From: Aquipseudomonas guryensis
Lineage (GTDB): Bacteria; Pseudomonadota; Gammaproteobacteria; Pseudomonadales; Pseudomonadaceae
NCBI RefSeq assembly: GCF_014164785.1
Contig: NZ_JACJFN010000001.1
Location: forward strand, 1,612,001 to 1,676,000
DNA: 64,000 nt
Direction: 5' to 3'
Shown here: positions 49,502-60,214 of the stretch, piece by piece
Numbering within the stretch: position 1 is the first letter of the stretch
Layout of the letters: each line of letters opens with the position of its first letter
Position numbers and translations under genes: made by a program
Notes under the pieces: generated by a model
The model's input: only the letters and a program-made list of their open reading frames with translations
Database searches by the model: none
What the model was told of the DNA's origin: nothing

Positions 49502-50542
49502 ATGAGCAATATCCGCAGCATCTTCCGCCGCAGCGCTCTGACCCTCGGTCTGCTCGGCGCAGCCCAGGCGATGGCCGCCGACCTGACGGTGATTTCCTTC
49601 GGTGGCGCCAACAAGGAGGCGCAGACCAAGGCCTTCTACCAGCCGTGGGAAGCGGCCGGCAAAGGCAAGGTGATCGCCGGCGAATACAACGGCGAAATGG
49701 CCAAGGTCAAAGCCATGGTCGACACCAACAGCGTGTCGTGGAACCTGGTGGAAGTGGAGTCGCCGGAACTGGCGCGTGGCTGTGACGAAGGCCTGTTCGA
49801 GGAACTCGACCCAGCCCTGTTCGGTGACGCCTCCAACTACATCGACGGCGCCGTGCAGCCATGTGGCGTGGGCTTCTTCGTGTGGTCCACGGTGCTCGCC
49901 TACAACGCCGACAAACTTGCTGCCGCCCCGACCGGCTGGGCCGATTTCTGGGACGTGAGCAAGTTCCCGGGCAAGCGCGGTCTGCGCAAGGGCGCCAAGT
50001 ACACCCTGGAATTCGCCTTGATGGCCGACGGCGTGGCGCCGAAAGACGTCTACACCGTGCTCGCCACCCAGGAAGGTCAGGATCGCGCCTTCAAGAAGCT
50101 CGACCAGATCAAGCCGCACATCCAGTGGTGGGAAGCTGGCGCCCAGCCGCCGCAGTTCCTCGTCTCCGGTGACGTGGTCATGAGCTCCGCCTACAACGGC
50201 CGCATCGCCGCCGTGCAGAAGGAGAGCAACCTGAAAGTGGTGTGGAACGGCGGCGTCTACGACTTCGACTCCTGGGCCATCCCGAAAGGTGCCAAGGATC
50301 TCGACGCGGCCAAGGCCTTCGCCGCCTTCACCGTGCAGCCGGAGCAGCAGAAGGTCTACTCGTCGAACATCGCCTACGGCCCGGCCAACAAGAATGCCGT
50401 GGAACTGCTCGACAAGACCCTGCTGGCAGACATGCCGACCACCCCGGAAAACATCGCCAACCAGGTGGCGATGAACGTGACCTTCTGGGCTGACTACGGC
50501 GAGCAGCTGGAACAGCGCTTCAACGCCTGGGCCGCCAAGTAA
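49502..50542 (+). CDS. agtB: AgtB substrate-binding protein
   Basis: 346 residues, PotD-like, with signal peptide ending AQAMAA at about residue 25 and mature start DLTVISFGGANKEAQTKAFY. Binds substrate (4-aminobutyrate/5-aminovalerate in the P. aeruginosa system) in the periplasm. ATG 49502 with GGAGA 9 nt upstream. Followed by two strong stem-loops that probably raise its mRNA level relative to the permeases. Confidence 0.95.
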   Translation: MSNIRSIFRRSALTLGLLGAAQAMAADLTVISFGGANKEAQTKAFYQPWEAAGKGKVIAGEYNGEMAKVKAMVDTNSVSWNLVEVESPELARGCDEGLFEELDPALFGDASNYIDGAVQPCGVGFFVWSTVLAYNADKLAAAPTGWADFWDVSKFPGKRGLRKGAKYTLEFALMADGVAPKDVYTVLATQEGQDRAFKKLDQIKPHIQWWEAGAQPPQFLVSGDVVMSSAYNGRIAAVQKESNLKVVWNGGVYDFDSWAIPKGAKDLDAAKAFAAFTVQPEQQKVYSSNIAYGPANKNAVELLDKTLLADMPTTPENIANQVAMNVTFWADYGEQLEQRFNAWAAK

Positions 50543-50556
50543 GGCTGACCAGGCTA

Positions 50557-50623
50557 TCGACCGGGGCGCGTCGCCCCGGTCGATGCCACCGAACTGCGTG
50601 ACTCCCCGCACTGTTGTGCGGGG
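50557..50623 (+). other. Two tandem stem-loops between agtB and agtC
   Basis: TCGACCGGGGCG (50557-50568) pairs perfectly with 50572-50583 around a 3-nt loop, and CCCCGCAC (50604-50611) pairs with GTGCGGGG (50616-50623). No T-run follows either, so they are more likely mRNA-stabilising or processing elements after the binding-protein gene than terminators. Confidence 0.75.
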
Positions 50624-50706
50624 TTGGGGATGAGGCCGGTGCCCGGCGCGCGCCCTCATCTCTTTTTTCCTGCCGCCTTGCGCGGCCAGATTTAGCGGAG
50701 CTAGCA

Positions 50707-51954
50707 ATGGCCGAAACCGTCGCCCTCACCGAATTCGCCGGCCTCACGTTGAAGCAGAAGCTGGCGCGTGCCGAGCGGATCAACCGCCTCAAGGCGCAGG
50801 GTCTGATCCTGCCACTGCTGGTATTCCTCGTGGTGGTGTTCATCCTGCCGATCGGCATCCTGCTCTACAAAAGCGTGGAGAACCCGGAAGTGGTGCGCAG
50901 CCTGCCGCGTACCGTGGAGGCGATTGCCGCCTGGGATGGCCGTGGCCTGCCGGAAGAGGCGGCCTACAAGGCCCTCAGCCTGGACCTCGCCGAGGCGCGC
51001 AAGAACCAGGCCATTGGTGACCTGTCCAAGCGCCTGAACATGGAGCTGGCCGGCTACCGCAGTCTGATGGCCAAGACCGGCCGCGCGCTGCCATTCAAGC
51101 AGGAGCCGGCCTCCTACAAGGATGCCCTGGAGAGCCTCGACGAGCGTTGGGGCGACCCGGCCTACTGGCAGGTGATCCGCCGCAACGACAGTGCCTTCAC
51201 CTCCTACTACCTGCTGGCGGCCCTCGATCACCGCATCGATGACCTTGGCGAACTGGCCCCGGCCACCCCGGATCAGGCCATCTACCTGGACATCTTCGCC
51301 CGTACCTTCTGGATGAGTCTGGTGATCACCGCCATCTGCCTGGTGCTGGCCTACCCGCTGGCCTACCTGCTGGCTAATCTGCCGACCCGTACCAGCAACC
51401 TGCTGATGATCTTGGTGCTGCTGCCGTTCTGGACCTCGATCCTGGTGCGGGTGGCGGCGTGGATCGTGCTGCTGCAGTCGGGCGGATTGATCAACAGCGC
51501 GCTGATGGCCCTGGGCATCATCGATGCGCCGCTGCAACTGGTGTTCAACCGCACCGGGGTCTACGTGGCGATGGTGCACATCATGCTGCCGTTCATGATT
51601 CTGCCGATCTACAGCGTGATGAAGGGGATTTCGCCGACCTACATGCGCGCCGCGATTTCCCTCGGCTGCCACCCGTTCGCCAGTTTCTGGCGGGTGTACT
51701 TCCCGCAGACCCTGGCCGGCGTCGGTGCTGGTTGCCTGCTGGTGTTCATCCTGTCGATTGGCTACTACATCACCCCGGCGCTGCTGGGCAGCCCGAGCGA
51801 CCAGATGATCAGCTACTTCGTCGCCTTCTACACCAACACCACCATCAACTGGGGTATGGCCACGGCTCTTGGCGGCCTGCTGTTGCTGGCGACCATGCTG
51901 CTCTATGTGGTGTACAGCTGGCTGGTGGGCGCGAGCCGCCTGCGTCTGGGATAA
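50707..51954 (+). CDS. agtC: AgtC ABC-transporter permease
   Basis: 415 residues. One membrane helix near 20-45, a soluble insert of about 150 residues, then five helices of a PotB-like permease with the EAA-loop-like segment ISPTYMRAAISLGCHPFASF. The large periplasmic insert is characteristic of this subfamily. Start 50707 has GGAG 7 nt upstream; a longer in-frame start at 50614 falls in the intergenic stem-loop region. Confidence 0.94.
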   Translation: MAETVALTEFAGLTLKQKLARAERINRLKAQGLILPLLVFLVVVFILPIGILLYKSVENPEVVRSLPRTVEAIAAWDGRGLPEEAAYKALSLDLAEARKNQAIGDLSKRLNMELAGYRSLMAKTGRALPFKQEPASYKDALESLDERWGDPAYWQVIRRNDSAFTSYYLLAALDHRIDDLGELAPATPDQAIYLDIFARTFWMSLVITAICLVLAYPLAYLLANLPTRTSNLLMILVLLPFWTSILVRVAAWIVLLQSGGLINSALMALGIIDAPLQLVFNRTGVYVAMVHIMLPFMILPIYSVMKGISPTYMRAAISLGCHPFASFWRVYFPQTLAGVGAGCLLVFILSIGYYITPALLGSPSDQMISYFVAFYTNTTINWGMATALGGLLLLATMLLYVVYSWLVGASRLRLG

Positions 51955-51984
51955 ATAAATGCCTGCGTAGCAGGCCAACTGATG

Positions 51985-52084
51985 ACCCTCGCCCCTCCGG
52001 GGAGAGGGTGCCCGCAGGGCGGGAGAGGGGAGTTGCCAACGCAGCCCTCTACCCCGGCCCCCCTCCCGCAAGCGGGGGAGGGGA
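51985..52084. repeat. GC-rich repeat with two stem-loops between agtC and agtD
   Basis: ACCCTC/GAGGGT (51985-52009) with inner CCCC/GGGG, and CCCCTCCCGC/GCGGGGGAGG (about 52059-52084). The tail GGGGAGTTG is repeated at 52027 and 52080. Looks like a dispersed intergenic repeat of the genus inserted within the operon. Confidence 0.6.
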
Positions 52085-52102
52085 GTTGATTGGAGAATGC
52101 AG

Positions 52103-52930
52103 ATGCTGAGCCCCTACAAATCCCCCATCGAACGTGCCTGGTTCTGGGCCCACCGCAGCCTGTGCGCGCTGGTGCTGCTGTTCCTGATCCTACCGGTGCT
52201 GGTGATCATCCCGCTGTCGTTCAACTCCGGCAGCTTCCTGGTCTATCCGCTGCAGGGCTTCTCCCTGCGCTGGTACGCCGACTTCTTCGGCTCGGCCGAG
52301 TGGATGCGCGCGCTGACCAACAGCATGATTGTCGCCCCGGCGGCCACTGTGCTGGCCATGGTCTTCGGTACACTGGCGTCGATCGGCCTGACCCGCGGCG
52401 AGTTCCGCGGCAAGGCCCTGGTGATGAGTCTGGTGATCTCACCGATGGTGGCGCCGGTAGTCATAGTCGGGGTGGCCAGTTATCTGTTCTTCGCTCCCAT
52501 GGGCTTCGGCAACAGCTACCTGGGGCTGATCCTGGTGCATGCGGTGCTCGGCGTGCCGTTCGTCATCATCACCGTGTCGGCCACCCTGCAGGGCTTCAAT
52601 TACAACCTGGTGCGCGCTGCCGCAAGCCTGGGCGCTTCACCGCTGACGACATTCCGCCGGGTGACCCTGCCGCTGATCGCGCCCGGGGTGATTTCCGGGG
52701 CGTTGTTCGCCTTCGCCACTTCCTTTGATGAAGTGGTGGTGACCCTGTTCCTCGCCGGCCCCGAGCAGGCCACCCTGCCACGGCAGATGTTCAGCGGTAT
52801 CCGCGAGAACCTGTCGCCGACTATCGCTGCGGCCGCGACCCTGCTGATCGGTTTCTCCATCGTCATGCTGCTGACCCTGGAGTGGCTGCGCGGGCGCAGC
52901 GAGAAGATGCGCACCGCCAACCCCAGCTGA
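52103..52930 (+). CDS. agtD: AgtD ABC-transporter permease
   Basis: 275 residues, six membrane helices, PotC-like; the EAA-type cytoplasmic motif lies at [23 protein letters not shown] 52103 is preferred (GGAG 8 nt upstream, protein starts [15 protein letters not shown]); ATG 52097 two codons earlier has its GGAGA too close. Last gene of the agt operon; a GGCTGCGACC/GGTCGCAGCC stem follows at 52935-52956 without a T-run. Confidence 0.94.
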   Translation: MLSPYKSPIERAWFWAHRSLCALVLLFLILPVLVIIPLSFNSGSFLVYPLQGFSLRWYADFFGSAEWMRALTNSMIVAPAATVLAMVFGTLASIGLTRGEFRGKALVMSLVISPMVAPVVIVGVASYLFFAPMGFGNSYLGLILVHAVLGVPFVIITVSATLQGFNYNLVRAAASLGASPLTTFRRVTLPLIAPGVISGALFAFATSFDEVVVTLFLAGPEQATLPRQMFSGIRENLSPTIAAAATLLIGFSIVMLLTLEWLRGRSEKMRTANPS

Positions 52931-53036
52931 AAACGGCTGCGACCAAGGTCGCAGCCACGGCCTGACATACGACAACTGCCTCGCACGACGACTCAGGCTA
53001 CAATCGCGCCACCGTGATTCATGCCCTGAGGTCGTC

Positions 53037-53711
53037 ATGCAACCCTTCGCCATCGCCCCGTCGATTCTGTCCGCCGATTTCGCCCGCCTGGGTGAGGAAG
53101 TCGACAAGGTACTCGCCGCCGGCGCCGACATCGTCCACTTCGACGTGATGGACAACCACTATGTGCCCAACCTGACCATCGGCCCTATGGTCTGCGCTGC
53201 GCTGCGCAAGTACGGCATCACCGCGCCGATCGACGCGCATCTGATGGTCAAGCCGGTCGACCGCATCATCGGCGACTTCATCGAAGCCGGCGCCAGCTAC
53301 ATCACCTTCCACCCGGAAGCGTCCGAGCACATCGACCGCTCTCTGCAGTTGATTCGTGACGGCGGCTGCAAGGCCGGCCTGGTGTTCAACCCGGCCACCC
53401 CGCTGGACGTGCTCAAGTACGTGATGGACAAGGTCGACATGATCCTGCTGATGAGCGTCAACCCCGGCTTCGGCGGGCAGAAGTTCATCCCCGGCACCCT
53501 GGACAAGCTGAAAGAAGTTCGTGCGCTGATCGACGCCAGCGGCCGTGACATTCGCCTGGAGATCGATGGTGGGGTCAACGTGCAGAACATTCGCGCCATC
53601 GCTGCGGCAGGCGCCGACACCTTCGTCGCTGGCTCTGCGATCTTCAACCAGCCGGACTACAAGACCGTGATCGACGCCATGCGTGCCGAACTGGCCCAGG
53701 TGCGTGGGTGA
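53037..53711 (+). CDS. rpe: Ribulose-phosphate 3-epimerase
   Basis: 224 residues, TIM barrel with family signatures [31 protein letters not shown] and [14 protein letters not shown]. Interconverts ribulose 5-phosphate and xylulose 5-phosphate. Stop overlaps the GTG start of gph by 4 bp. Confidence 0.99.
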   Translation: MQPFAIAPSILSADFARLGEEVDKVLAAGADIVHFDVMDNHYVPNLTIGPMVCAALRKYGITAPIDAHLMVKPVDRIIGDFIEAGASYITFHPEASEHIDRSLQLIRDGGCKAGLVFNPATPLDVLKYVMDKVDMILLMSVNPGFGGQKFIPGTLDKLKEVRALIDASGRDIRLEIDGGVNVQNIRAIAAAGADTFVAGSAIFNQPDYKTVIDAMRAELAQVRG

Positions 53712-54547
53712 CCCTGCTCCACGGGCTGTTCGACGGCCAGCTGCCGCGCCTGGTGATGTTCGACCTGGACGGCACCCTGGTCGACTCGGTGCCGGGCTTG
53801 GCGGCCGCCATCGACCAGATGCTGCTCGGCCTCGGCCGCCCGGCCGCGGGCATCGAGCGAGTGCGCGACTGGGTCGGTAACGGCGCACGGGTGCTGGTGC
53901 GCCGTGCCCTGGCCGGTGCTATCGAGCATTCCGCGGTCGGTGAAGCCGAGACCGAACAGGCCCTGGAACTGTTCAACCAGGCTTATGCCGGCAGCCATCA
54001 GCTCAGCAGCGTGTATCCCGGCGCCACCGCCACCCTCAAGTGGTTGAAAAAGCAGGGCGTGGAGCTGGCGCTGATCACCAACAAGCCGGAGCGCTTCGTC
54101 GCGCCGCTGCTGGATGAGATGAAGCTGGGTCGCTACTTCCGCTGGATCATCGGCGGCGACACCCTGCCGCAGCAGAAGCCAGATCCGGCGGCGTTGCTGC
54201 ATGTCATGCGCCTAGCCGGAATCGGCGCCCATGAGGCGCTGTTTGTCGGCGACTCGCGCAACGATGTACTGGCTGCCCGCTCGGCAGGCGTGCCCTGCGT
54301 GGCGCTGAGTTATGGCTACAACCACGGCCGGCCAATTGCCGAGGAAGGCCCGGCGGCGGTGCTCGACGATCTGCGCCAGCTGCTGCCCGACGGTTGCTTC
54401 GAGGCGGACGCTAAGCTAATGTCGGCTAATCCTTCCGCACACCCGCAGCCAAGAGATCGCACCGTGGTGGCTCCCCGCAAACACTGGCTCGGCCGAGCCA
54501 ACATGAAGATCCTCAAGGCCCTGGCCCGTTGGCGCTGGCGCGCCTGA
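53708..54547 (+). CDS. gph: Phosphoglycolate phosphatase with Trp-containing tail
   Basis: 279 residues, GTG start at 53708 coupled to rpe. HAD motifs: [13 protein letters not shown] (nucleophile and acid/base Asp), LITNKPERF, and [15 protein letters not shown]. Removes 2-phosphoglycolate produced during DNA repair. The HAD fold ends at about residue 235; the last 45 residues are an extension whose final 14 residues (from codon ATG 54503) read [14 protein letters not shown] and look like a leader peptide placed just before trpE. See the entry for 54503-54621. Confidence 0.95.
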   Translation: MTLLHGLFDGQLPRLVMFDLDGTLVDSVPGLAAAIDQMLLGLGRPAAGIERVRDWVGNGARVLVRRALAGAIEHSAVGEAETEQALELFNQAYAGSHQLSSVYPGATATLKWLKKQGVELALITNKPERFVAPLLDEMKLGRYFRWIIGGDTLPQQKPDPAALLHVMRLAGIGAHEALFVGDSRNDVLAARSAGVPCVALSYGYNHGRPIAEEGPAAVLDDLRQLLPDGCFEADAKLMSANPSAHPQPRDRTVVAPRKHWLGRANMKILKALARWRWRA

Positions 54548-54621
54548 TCGAGTGTGGCCGGTCTTCCGGCGTGCGTTGCGTACCCCTACTGTTTGATTTC
54601 CGGAGGCCATCGGGCTTCCGG
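54503..54621 (+). promoter_or_regulatory. Candidate trp leader peptide and attenuator before trpE
   Basis: In frame with the end of gph, codons 54503-54547 spell [14 protein letters not shown] with two TGG codons (54530, 54536) just before the stop. After it lie three alternative stems: GCCGG/CCGGC (54557-54570), CTTCCGG (54563-54569) with CCGGAGG (54600-54606), and CCGGAGGCC/GGCTTCCGG (54600-54621). The middle pairing excludes the other two, as in a transcription or translation attenuator. No U-run follows the last stem. Attenuation of trp genes is reported in P. putida; this exact arrangement is my inference. Confidence 0.5.
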
Positions 54622-54640
54622 CCACAAGGCTGATTCCATC

Positions 54641-56122
54641 ATGACCCGCGACGAATTCCTGCGTTTGGCCGCTGACGGCTACAACCGCATTCCGCTTGCC
54701 TTTGAAACCCTGGCCGACTTCGACACACCGCTGTCGATCTACCTGAAACTGGCCGACGCGCCCAACACCTACCTGCTGGAGTCCGTACAGGGCGGCGAAA
54801 AGTGGGGGCGTTTCTCCATCATCGGGCTGCAGGCGCGTACCGTGCTGCGCGCCCATGGCCATCAGGTCAGCGTCAGCGTCGATGGGGTGGAAGTGGAGCG
54901 ACATGACGATTGCGCCGACCCGCTGGATTTCGTCGAGCAGTTCAAGGCCCGCTACAAGGTTCCGACCCTGGTCGGCCTGCCGCGCTTCAACGGCGGACTG
55001 GTCGGCTACTTCGGCTACGACAGCGTGCGCTACGTCGAGAAGAAGCTCGGCGCCAGCCCCAATCCGGACCCGCTGGGCACCCCGGATATTCTGCTGATGG
55101 TCTCCGATGCGGTGGTGGTGTTCGACAACCTGGCCGGCAAGATGCACGCCATCGTCCTCGCCGACCCCAGCCAGGCGGATGCCTATGAGCAGGGCCAGGC
55201 GCGCCTGGCTCAGTTGCTGGAGCAGCTGCGCCAGCCGATTACTCCGCGCCTGGGCGTCGACCTGGCCGCACCGGCGGGCGCCGAACCGGACTTTGTCTCC
55301 AGCTTCAAGCGCGACGACTATGAAGCCGCGGTACTGGCGATCAAGGAGTACATCCTGGCCGGCGACTGCATGCAGGTGGTGATCTCCCAGCGCATGTCGA
55401 TCCCGTTCCAGGCCGCGCCGATCGACCTGTACCGCGCACTGCGCTGCATCAACCCGACGCCCTACATGTACTTCTTCAACTTCGGCGACTTCCATGTGGT
55501 CGGCAGCTCGCCGGAAGTGCTGGTGCGGGTCGAGGACAACCTGGTCACGGTACGGCCGATCGCCGGCACCCGCCCGCGTGGCGCCACCGAAGAGGCCGAC
55601 CTGGACCTGGAGAAAGACCTGCTGTCCGACGCCAAGGAAATCGCCGAGCACCTGATGCTGATCGACCTGGGGCGCAACGATGTCGGCCGCGTCGCCAGCA
55701 CCGGCTCGGTGAAGGTCACCGAGAAGATGGTGATCGAGCGTTACTCCAACGTCATGCACATCGTCTCCAACGTCACCGGCCACCTCAAGGAAGGCCTGTC
55801 GGCCATGGACGCCCTGCGCGCGATCTTGCCGGCCGGCACCCTCAGCGGTGCGCCCAAGGTGCGTGCGATGGAGATCATCGACGAGCTTGAGCCGGTCAAG
55901 CGTGGGGTCTACGGCGGTGCCGTGGGTTACCTGGCGTGGAACGGCAACATGGACACCGCGATTGCTATTCGCACCGCGGTGATCAAGGACGGCGAACTGC
56001 ATGTGCAGGCGGGTGCCGGCATCGTCGCCGACTCGCAGCCGGCCCTGGAGTGGGAAGAAACCCTGAACAAGCGTCGCGCCATGTTCCGCGCGGTCAGCCT
56101 CGCCGAACAGTCCGTAAAGTAA
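54641..56122 (+). CDS. trpE: Anthranilate synthase component I
   Basis: 493 residues from ATG 54641 ([19 protein letters not shown]). Trp-feedback motif [15 protein letters not shown] and the chorismate-binding core ([16 protein letters not shown], later [14 protein letters not shown]) are intact. With TrpG makes anthranilate from chorismate and glutamine. Only 13 bp separate it from trpG, so trpEGDC can be one operon here. Confidence 0.98.
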   Translation: MTRDEFLRLAADGYNRIPLAFETLADFDTPLSIYLKLADAPNTYLLESVQGGEKWGRFSIIGLQARTVLRAHGHQVSVSVDGVEVERHDDCADPLDFVEQFKARYKVPTLVGLPRFNGGLVGYFGYDSVRYVEKKLGASPNPDPLGTPDILLMVSDAVVVFDNLAGKMHAIVLADPSQADAYEQGQARLAQLLEQLRQPITPRLGVDLAAPAGAEPDFVSSFKRDDYEAAVLAIKEYILAGDCMQVVISQRMSIPFQAAPIDLYRALRCINPTPYMYFFNFGDFHVVGSSPEVLVRVEDNLVTVRPIAGTRPRGATEEADLDLEKDLLSDAKEIAEHLMLIDLGRNDVGRVASTGSVKVTEKMVIERYSNVMHIVSNVTGHLKEGLSAMDALRAILPAGTLSGAPKVRAMEIIDELEPVKRGVYGGAVGYLAWNGNMDTAIAIRTAVIKDGELHVQAGAGIVADSQPALEWEETLNKRRAMFRAVSLAEQSVK

Positions 56123-56135
56123 GGGAGCCCATACC

Positions 56136-56729
56136 ATGCTGCTGATGATCGATAACTACGACTCCTTTACCTACAACGTGGTGCAGTACCTGGGTGAACT
56201 GGGTGCCGACGTGCACGTGATCCGTAACGACGAACTCTCCATCGCCGAGATCGAGGCGCTCAAACCCGAGCGCATTGTGGTCTCGCCCGGTCCGTGCACA
56301 CCGACCGAAGCCGGGGTGTCCATCGAGGCCATCCTGCATTTCGCCGGCAAGCTGCCGATCCTCGGCGTGTGCCTGGGCCACCAGAGCATCGGCCAGGCCT
56401 TCGGTGGCGACGTGGTGCGTGCGCGCCAGGTTATGCATGGCAAGACCAGCCCGGTGTTCCACGAGGACAAGGGTGTGTTCGCCGGCCTCAACCAGCCGCT
56501 CACCGTGACCCGCTACCATTCCCTGGTGGTCAAGCGCGAGACCCTGCCGGATTGCCTGGAAATGACCGCCTGGACCCAGCATGCCGACGGCAGCGTCGAC
56601 GAGATCATGGGCCTGCGCCACAAGACCCTGAACATCGAAGGGGTGCAGTTCCACCCGGAATCCATCCTCACCGAGCAGGGCCACGAACTGTTCGCCAATT
56701 TCCTCAAGCAGACCGGCGGGGTGCGCTGA
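56136..56729 (+). CDS. trpG: Anthranilate synthase component II (glutamine amidotransferase)
   Basis: 197 residues, class I amidotransferase: oxyanion SPGPCTP, nucleophile Cys in [10 protein letters not shown], and His-Glu in QFHPESI. Supplies ammonia to TrpE. Follows trpE by 13 bp and precedes trpD by 1 bp. Confidence 0.99.
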   Translation: MLLMIDNYDSFTYNVVQYLGELGADVHVIRNDELSIAEIEALKPERIVVSPGPCTPTEAGVSIEAILHFAGKLPILGVCLGHQSIGQAFGGDVVRARQVMHGKTSPVFHEDKGVFAGLNQPLTVTRYHSLVVKRETLPDCLEMTAWTQHADGSVDEIMGLRHKTLNIEGVQFHPESILTEQGHELFANFLKQTGGVR

Positions 56730-56730
56730 C

Positions 56731-57777
56731 ATGGATATCAAGGAAGCCCTCAACCGGGTGGTCAACCAGCTCGACCTGAGCACGGCCGAGATGCAGGACG
56801 TAATGCGCGAGATCATGACCGGCCAGTGCACCGATGCGCAGGTCGGTGCGTTCCTCATGGGCATGCGCATGAAGAGCGAGACCATCGACGAGATCGTCGG
56901 CGCGGCCCAGGTCATGCGCGAGCTGGCCTCGCCGGTGAAGATCAACGCCGAGCGCCTGGTCGACACCTGCGGCACCGGTGGCGACGGCATGAACATTTTC
57001 AACGTCTCCACCGCAGCCGCCTTCGTGGTCGCTGCGGCCGGCGGGCGGGTAGCCAAGCATGGCAATCGTGCGGTGTCTGGCAAGAGCGGCAGCGCCGACC
57101 TGCTGGAAGCCGCCGGGGTCTACCTCAATCTCAAACCGGAACAGGTGGCACGCTGCGTCGAGTCCGTGGGTGTCGGTTTCATGTTCGCCCCTGCACATCA
57201 CGGTGCGATGAAGCATGCCATCGGCCCACGCCGTGAGCTGGCCCTGCGCACCATTTTCAACATGCTCGGTCCAATGACAAACCCGGCAGGTGTAAAGCAT
57301 CAGGTGCTCGGCGTATTCAGCCAGGCCCTGTGCCGGCCGCTGGCCGAAGTGCTGCAGCGTCTGGGCAGCCAGCACGTGCTGGTGGTGCATGCCCAGGATG
57401 GCCTGGATGAAGTCAGCCTGGCCGCGCCGACCTATGTCGCCGAACTCAAGGATGGCGTGGTCAGCGAGTACCGCGTGCAGCCGGAAGATTTCGGCATCAA
57501 GAGCCAGAGCCTGATCGGTCTGACCGTAAACGATGCGGCAGAGTCCCTGGCGCTGATCCGCGATGCGCTGGGCAAGCGCAAGACCGAGAATGGCCAGAAG
57601 GCCGCCGACATGATTGTGCTCAACGCCGGTGCCGCGCTGTATGCCGCCGACCATGCGACCAGCTTCCGTGAAGGCGTGCAGCTGGCGCAGGACGCCCTGC
57701 ACACCGGTCTGGCCTGGGAAAAACTCGACGAGCTGGTGTCCTTCACCGCCGTATTCAAGCAGGAGAACGAAGCGTGA
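56731..57777 (+). CDS. trpD: Anthranilate phosphoribosyltransferase
   Basis: 348 residues. PRPP-binding [17 protein letters not shown] and [19 protein letters not shown] are the family signatures. Couples anthranilate to PRPP. Stop overlaps the GTG start of trpC. Confidence 0.99.
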   Translation: MDIKEALNRVVNQLDLSTAEMQDVMREIMTGQCTDAQVGAFLMGMRMKSETIDEIVGAAQVMRELASPVKINAERLVDTCGTGGDGMNIFNVSTAAAFVVAAAGGRVAKHGNRAVSGKSGSADLLEAAGVYLNLKPEQVARCVESVGVGFMFAPAHHGAMKHAIGPRRELALRTIFNMLGPMTNPAGVKHQVLGVFSQALCRPLAEVLQRLGSQHVLVVHAQDGLDEVSLAAPTYVAELKDGVVSEYRVQPEDFGIKSQSLIGLTVNDAAESLALIRDALGKRKTENGQKAADMIVLNAGAALYAADHATSFREGVQLAQDALHTGLAWEKLDELVSFTAVFKQENEA

Positions 57778-58610
57778 GTATTCCCACCGTGTTGGAGAAG
57801 ATCCTCGCGCGCAAGGCCGAGGAAGTCGCCGAGCGCCGTGCGCGCGTCAGCTTGGCCGAGGTCGAGGCGCTGGCGCGTGGCGCCGATACCCCGCGCGGTT
57901 TCGCCCGCGCGCTGCTGGAGCAGGCGGCACGCAAGCGGCCGGCGGTGATTGCCGAGATCAAGAAAGCCTCGCCGAGCAAGGGCGTGCTGCGCGAGAACTT
58001 CGTCCCGGCGGAGATCGCCAAGAGCTACGAAGCCGGCGGCGCGACCTGCCTGTCGGTGCTCACCGACATCGACTTCTTCCAGGGTGCCGACGCCTACCTG
58101 CAGCAGGCCCGCGCTGCCTGCAGCCTGCCGGTGATCCGCAAGGACTTCATGATCGACCCCTACCAGATCGTCGAGGCCCGTGCCCTGGGCGCCGACTGCG
58201 TGCTGCTGATCGTCTCCGCACTCGACGATGTGCGTATGGCCGAGCTGGCCAGCGTGGCCAAGGATGTCGGCCTCGACGTGCTGGTCGAAGTGCATGACGG
58301 CGATGAGCTGGACCGTGCGCTGAACACCCTGGATACGCCGCTGGTGGGGATCAACAACCGCAGCCTGCACAGCTTCGAAGTCAGCCTGGAAACCACCCTC
58401 GACTTGTTGCCGCGTGTGCCGCGTGACCGTCTTGTGGTTACCGAGAGCGGCATCCTCAACCGCGCCGATGTCGAGCTGATGGAGATCAGCGAGGTGTATG
58501 CCTTCCTGGTCGGCGAAGCCTTCATGCGCGCCGAGGATCCGGGTGCCGAGCTCAAGCGCCTGTTCTTCCCGGACGGTAAGCGGGTGGTACTCGGCGCCGA
58601 TCCGGACTGA
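57774..58610 (+). CDS. trpC: Indole-3-glycerol-phosphate synthase
   Basis: 278 residues, GTG start overlapping trpD. TIM barrel motifs [30 protein letters not shown] ([13 protein letters not shown]) and [13 protein letters not shown]. Monofunctional, no PRAI fusion. Last gene of the trp operon, followed by a strong terminator. Confidence 0.99.
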   Translation: MSIPTVLEKILARKAEEVAERRARVSLAEVEALARGADTPRGFARALLEQAARKRPAVIAEIKKASPSKGVLRENFVPAEIAKSYEAGGATCLSVLTDIDFFQGADAYLQQARAACSLPVIRKDFMIDPYQIVEARALGADCVLLIVSALDDVRMAELASVAKDVGLDVLVEVHDGDELDRALNTLDTPLVGINNRSLHSFEVSLETTLDLLPRVPRDRLVVTESGILNRADVELMEISEVYAFLVGEAFMRAEDPGAELKRLFFPDGKRVVLGADPD

Positions 58611-58621
58611 TCGCCACCCAC

Positions 58622-58650
58622 AAAAAAGCCCGCCGATTGGCGGGCTTTTT
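58622..58650. terminator. Bidirectional terminator between trpC and vfr
   Basis: AAAAAGCCCGCC and GGCGGGCTTTTT form a 12-bp stem with loop GATT and T-runs on both strands, serving trpC and the convergent vfr. Confidence 0.95.
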
Positions 58651-58689
58651 CGTTTCTGGTGAAGCGGGGCCGACGCGCGGCCGCCCCGA

Positions 58690-59334
58690 TCAGCGTGTGC
58701 CGAAGACCACCATGGTCTTGCCTTTGACATGCACCAGGCCCTGTTCTTCCAGGGACTTGAGCACGCGACCAACCATCTCGCGGGAGCAGCCGACGATGCG
58801 GCCGATTTCCTGGCGGGTGATCTTGATCTGCATACCATCCGGGTGGGTCATGGCGTCCGGCTGCTTGCACAGGTCGAGCAGGGTGCGCGCCACGCGGCCG
58901 GTGACGTCGAGGAAGGCCAGGTCACCCACCTTGCGCGTGGTGTTGCGCAGGCGGTCAGCCATCTGGCTGCCGAGGGCGTAGAGAATTTCCGGGTCCTGGT
59001 GAGTCAGTTCGCGGAACTTGGCATAGCTCAGCTCTGCCACTTCGCATTCGGTCTTGGCGCGCACCCAGGCGCTGCGCTCTTTCTCGTTGCCTTCCTTCTC
59101 GAACAGCCCCATCTCGCCGAAGAAGTCGCCGGAGTTGAGGTAGGCAATGATCATTTCGCGGCCGTCATCGTCCTCGATAAGGATGGTGACCGAGCCTTTG
59201 ATGATGAAAAACAGGGTTTCGCAGCGGTCGCCCGCATAGATGATGGTGCTTTTAGCGGTGTAGCGACGGCGATGACAATGTGCGAGGAGCTTGTCGAGAT
59301 TCTTGATTTTCGGTGTAAGGGTAATAGCGACCAT
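58690..59334 (-). CDS. vfr: cAMP-receptor-type regulator Vfr
   Basis: 214 residues from ATG 59334 ([17 protein letters not shown]). Cyclic-nucleotide pocket [13 protein letters not shown] and RSAW, C-terminal [21 protein letters not shown]. Nearly identical in register to P. aeruginosa Vfr, the cAMP-dependent regulator of virulence, quorum sensing and twitching. Longer in-frame start to 59478 is not supported. Confidence 0.98.
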   Translation of the reverse strand: MVAITLTPKIKNLDKLLAHCHRRRYTAKSTIIYAGDRCETLFFIIKGSVTILIEDDDGREMIIAYLNSGDFFGEMGLFEKEGNEKERSAWVRAKTECEVAELSYAKFRELTHQDPEILYALGSQMADRLRNTTRKVGDLAFLDVTGRVARTLLDLCKQPDAMTHPDGMQIKITRQEIGRIVGCSREMVGRVLKSLEEQGLVHVKGKTMVVFGTR

Positions 59335-59572
59335 GCTCGAGTCCCGAAGAAAAAAAGAGTAAGCCTTTGTCCAACAGGCGATTTTTTTATTAGTTATCTG
59401 AACAAGTGTGCCAGTTATCCGCGGCCAGCTTAACAGACCAGACCGGTGCGGCAAGCCGATTTGCGACGTAGCTAACACTGGCTGCCACTAAACTCGGCCA
59501 TTGCGCCTGAGGCGGGCGTCACAAAGCCCTGTGCTAAGCTACGCGCCCTTTTCTGGCAGTGGAGTCCTGGCA

Positions 59573-59998
59573 ATGAAAGCGCGCATCCAATGGGCCGGCG
59601 AGGCCATGTTCCTCGGCGAATCCGGCAGCGGCCACGTGGTGGTGATGGATGGCCCGCCGGAAGCCGGCGGTCGCAACCTCGGTGTACGCCCGATGGAAAT
59701 GGTGCTGATCGGCCTCGGTGGCTGCAGCAACTTCGACGTGGTCAGCATTCTCAAGAAGTCCCGCCAGCCGGTGGAGAGCTGCGAGGCCTTCCTCGAAGCC
59801 GAGCGCGCCGACGAAGACCCCAAGGTGTTCACCAAGATCCACCTGCACTTCGTGGTCAAGGGCCGCGGCCTCAAGGAGGCTCAGGTCAAGCGCGCGGTGG
59901 AGCTGTCGGCGGAGAAGTATTGCTCGGCCTCGATCATGCTTGGCCGTGCCGGCGTCGAGATCACCCATGACTATGAAATCATCGAGCTGGGCGCCTGA
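59573..59998 (+). CDS. OsmC/Ohr family protein
   Basis: 141 residues from ATG 59573 (MKARIQWAGEAMFLGESG; GGAG 8 nt upstream). The OsmC fold has a conserved cysteine in LGGCSNFDVV and another in EKYCSASIML, the redox pair of peroxide-reducing members. Probably a thiol-dependent peroxidase; substrate unknown. Adjacent to vfr and speD as in P. aeruginosa. Confidence 0.92.
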   Translation: MKARIQWAGEAMFLGESGSGHVVVMDGPPEAGGRNLGVRPMEMVLIGLGGCSNFDVVSILKKSRQPVESCEAFLEAERADEDPKVFTKIHLHFVVKGRGLKEAQVKRAVELSAEKYCSASIMLGRAGVEITHDYEIIELGA

Positions 59999-60214
59999 CA
60001 TCCGTGCATCATAAAGACCGCTCAAACTATGGCAGTCGGCCCCGTCGCTCTGCATAATGCGCGGCCTTTTTCGGGGCCGGACCAGTGCCCCAAACCCTAC
60101 CCATAATCGCCATCGCGAAGAGGTGTTAACCGTCCTACGCAGCTGAGTCGTTCGCAGCTGACGGGCATGCTCGATCACGCGGCAGAGCCGCATCCACACA
60201 GAGAGTTTCCAACG

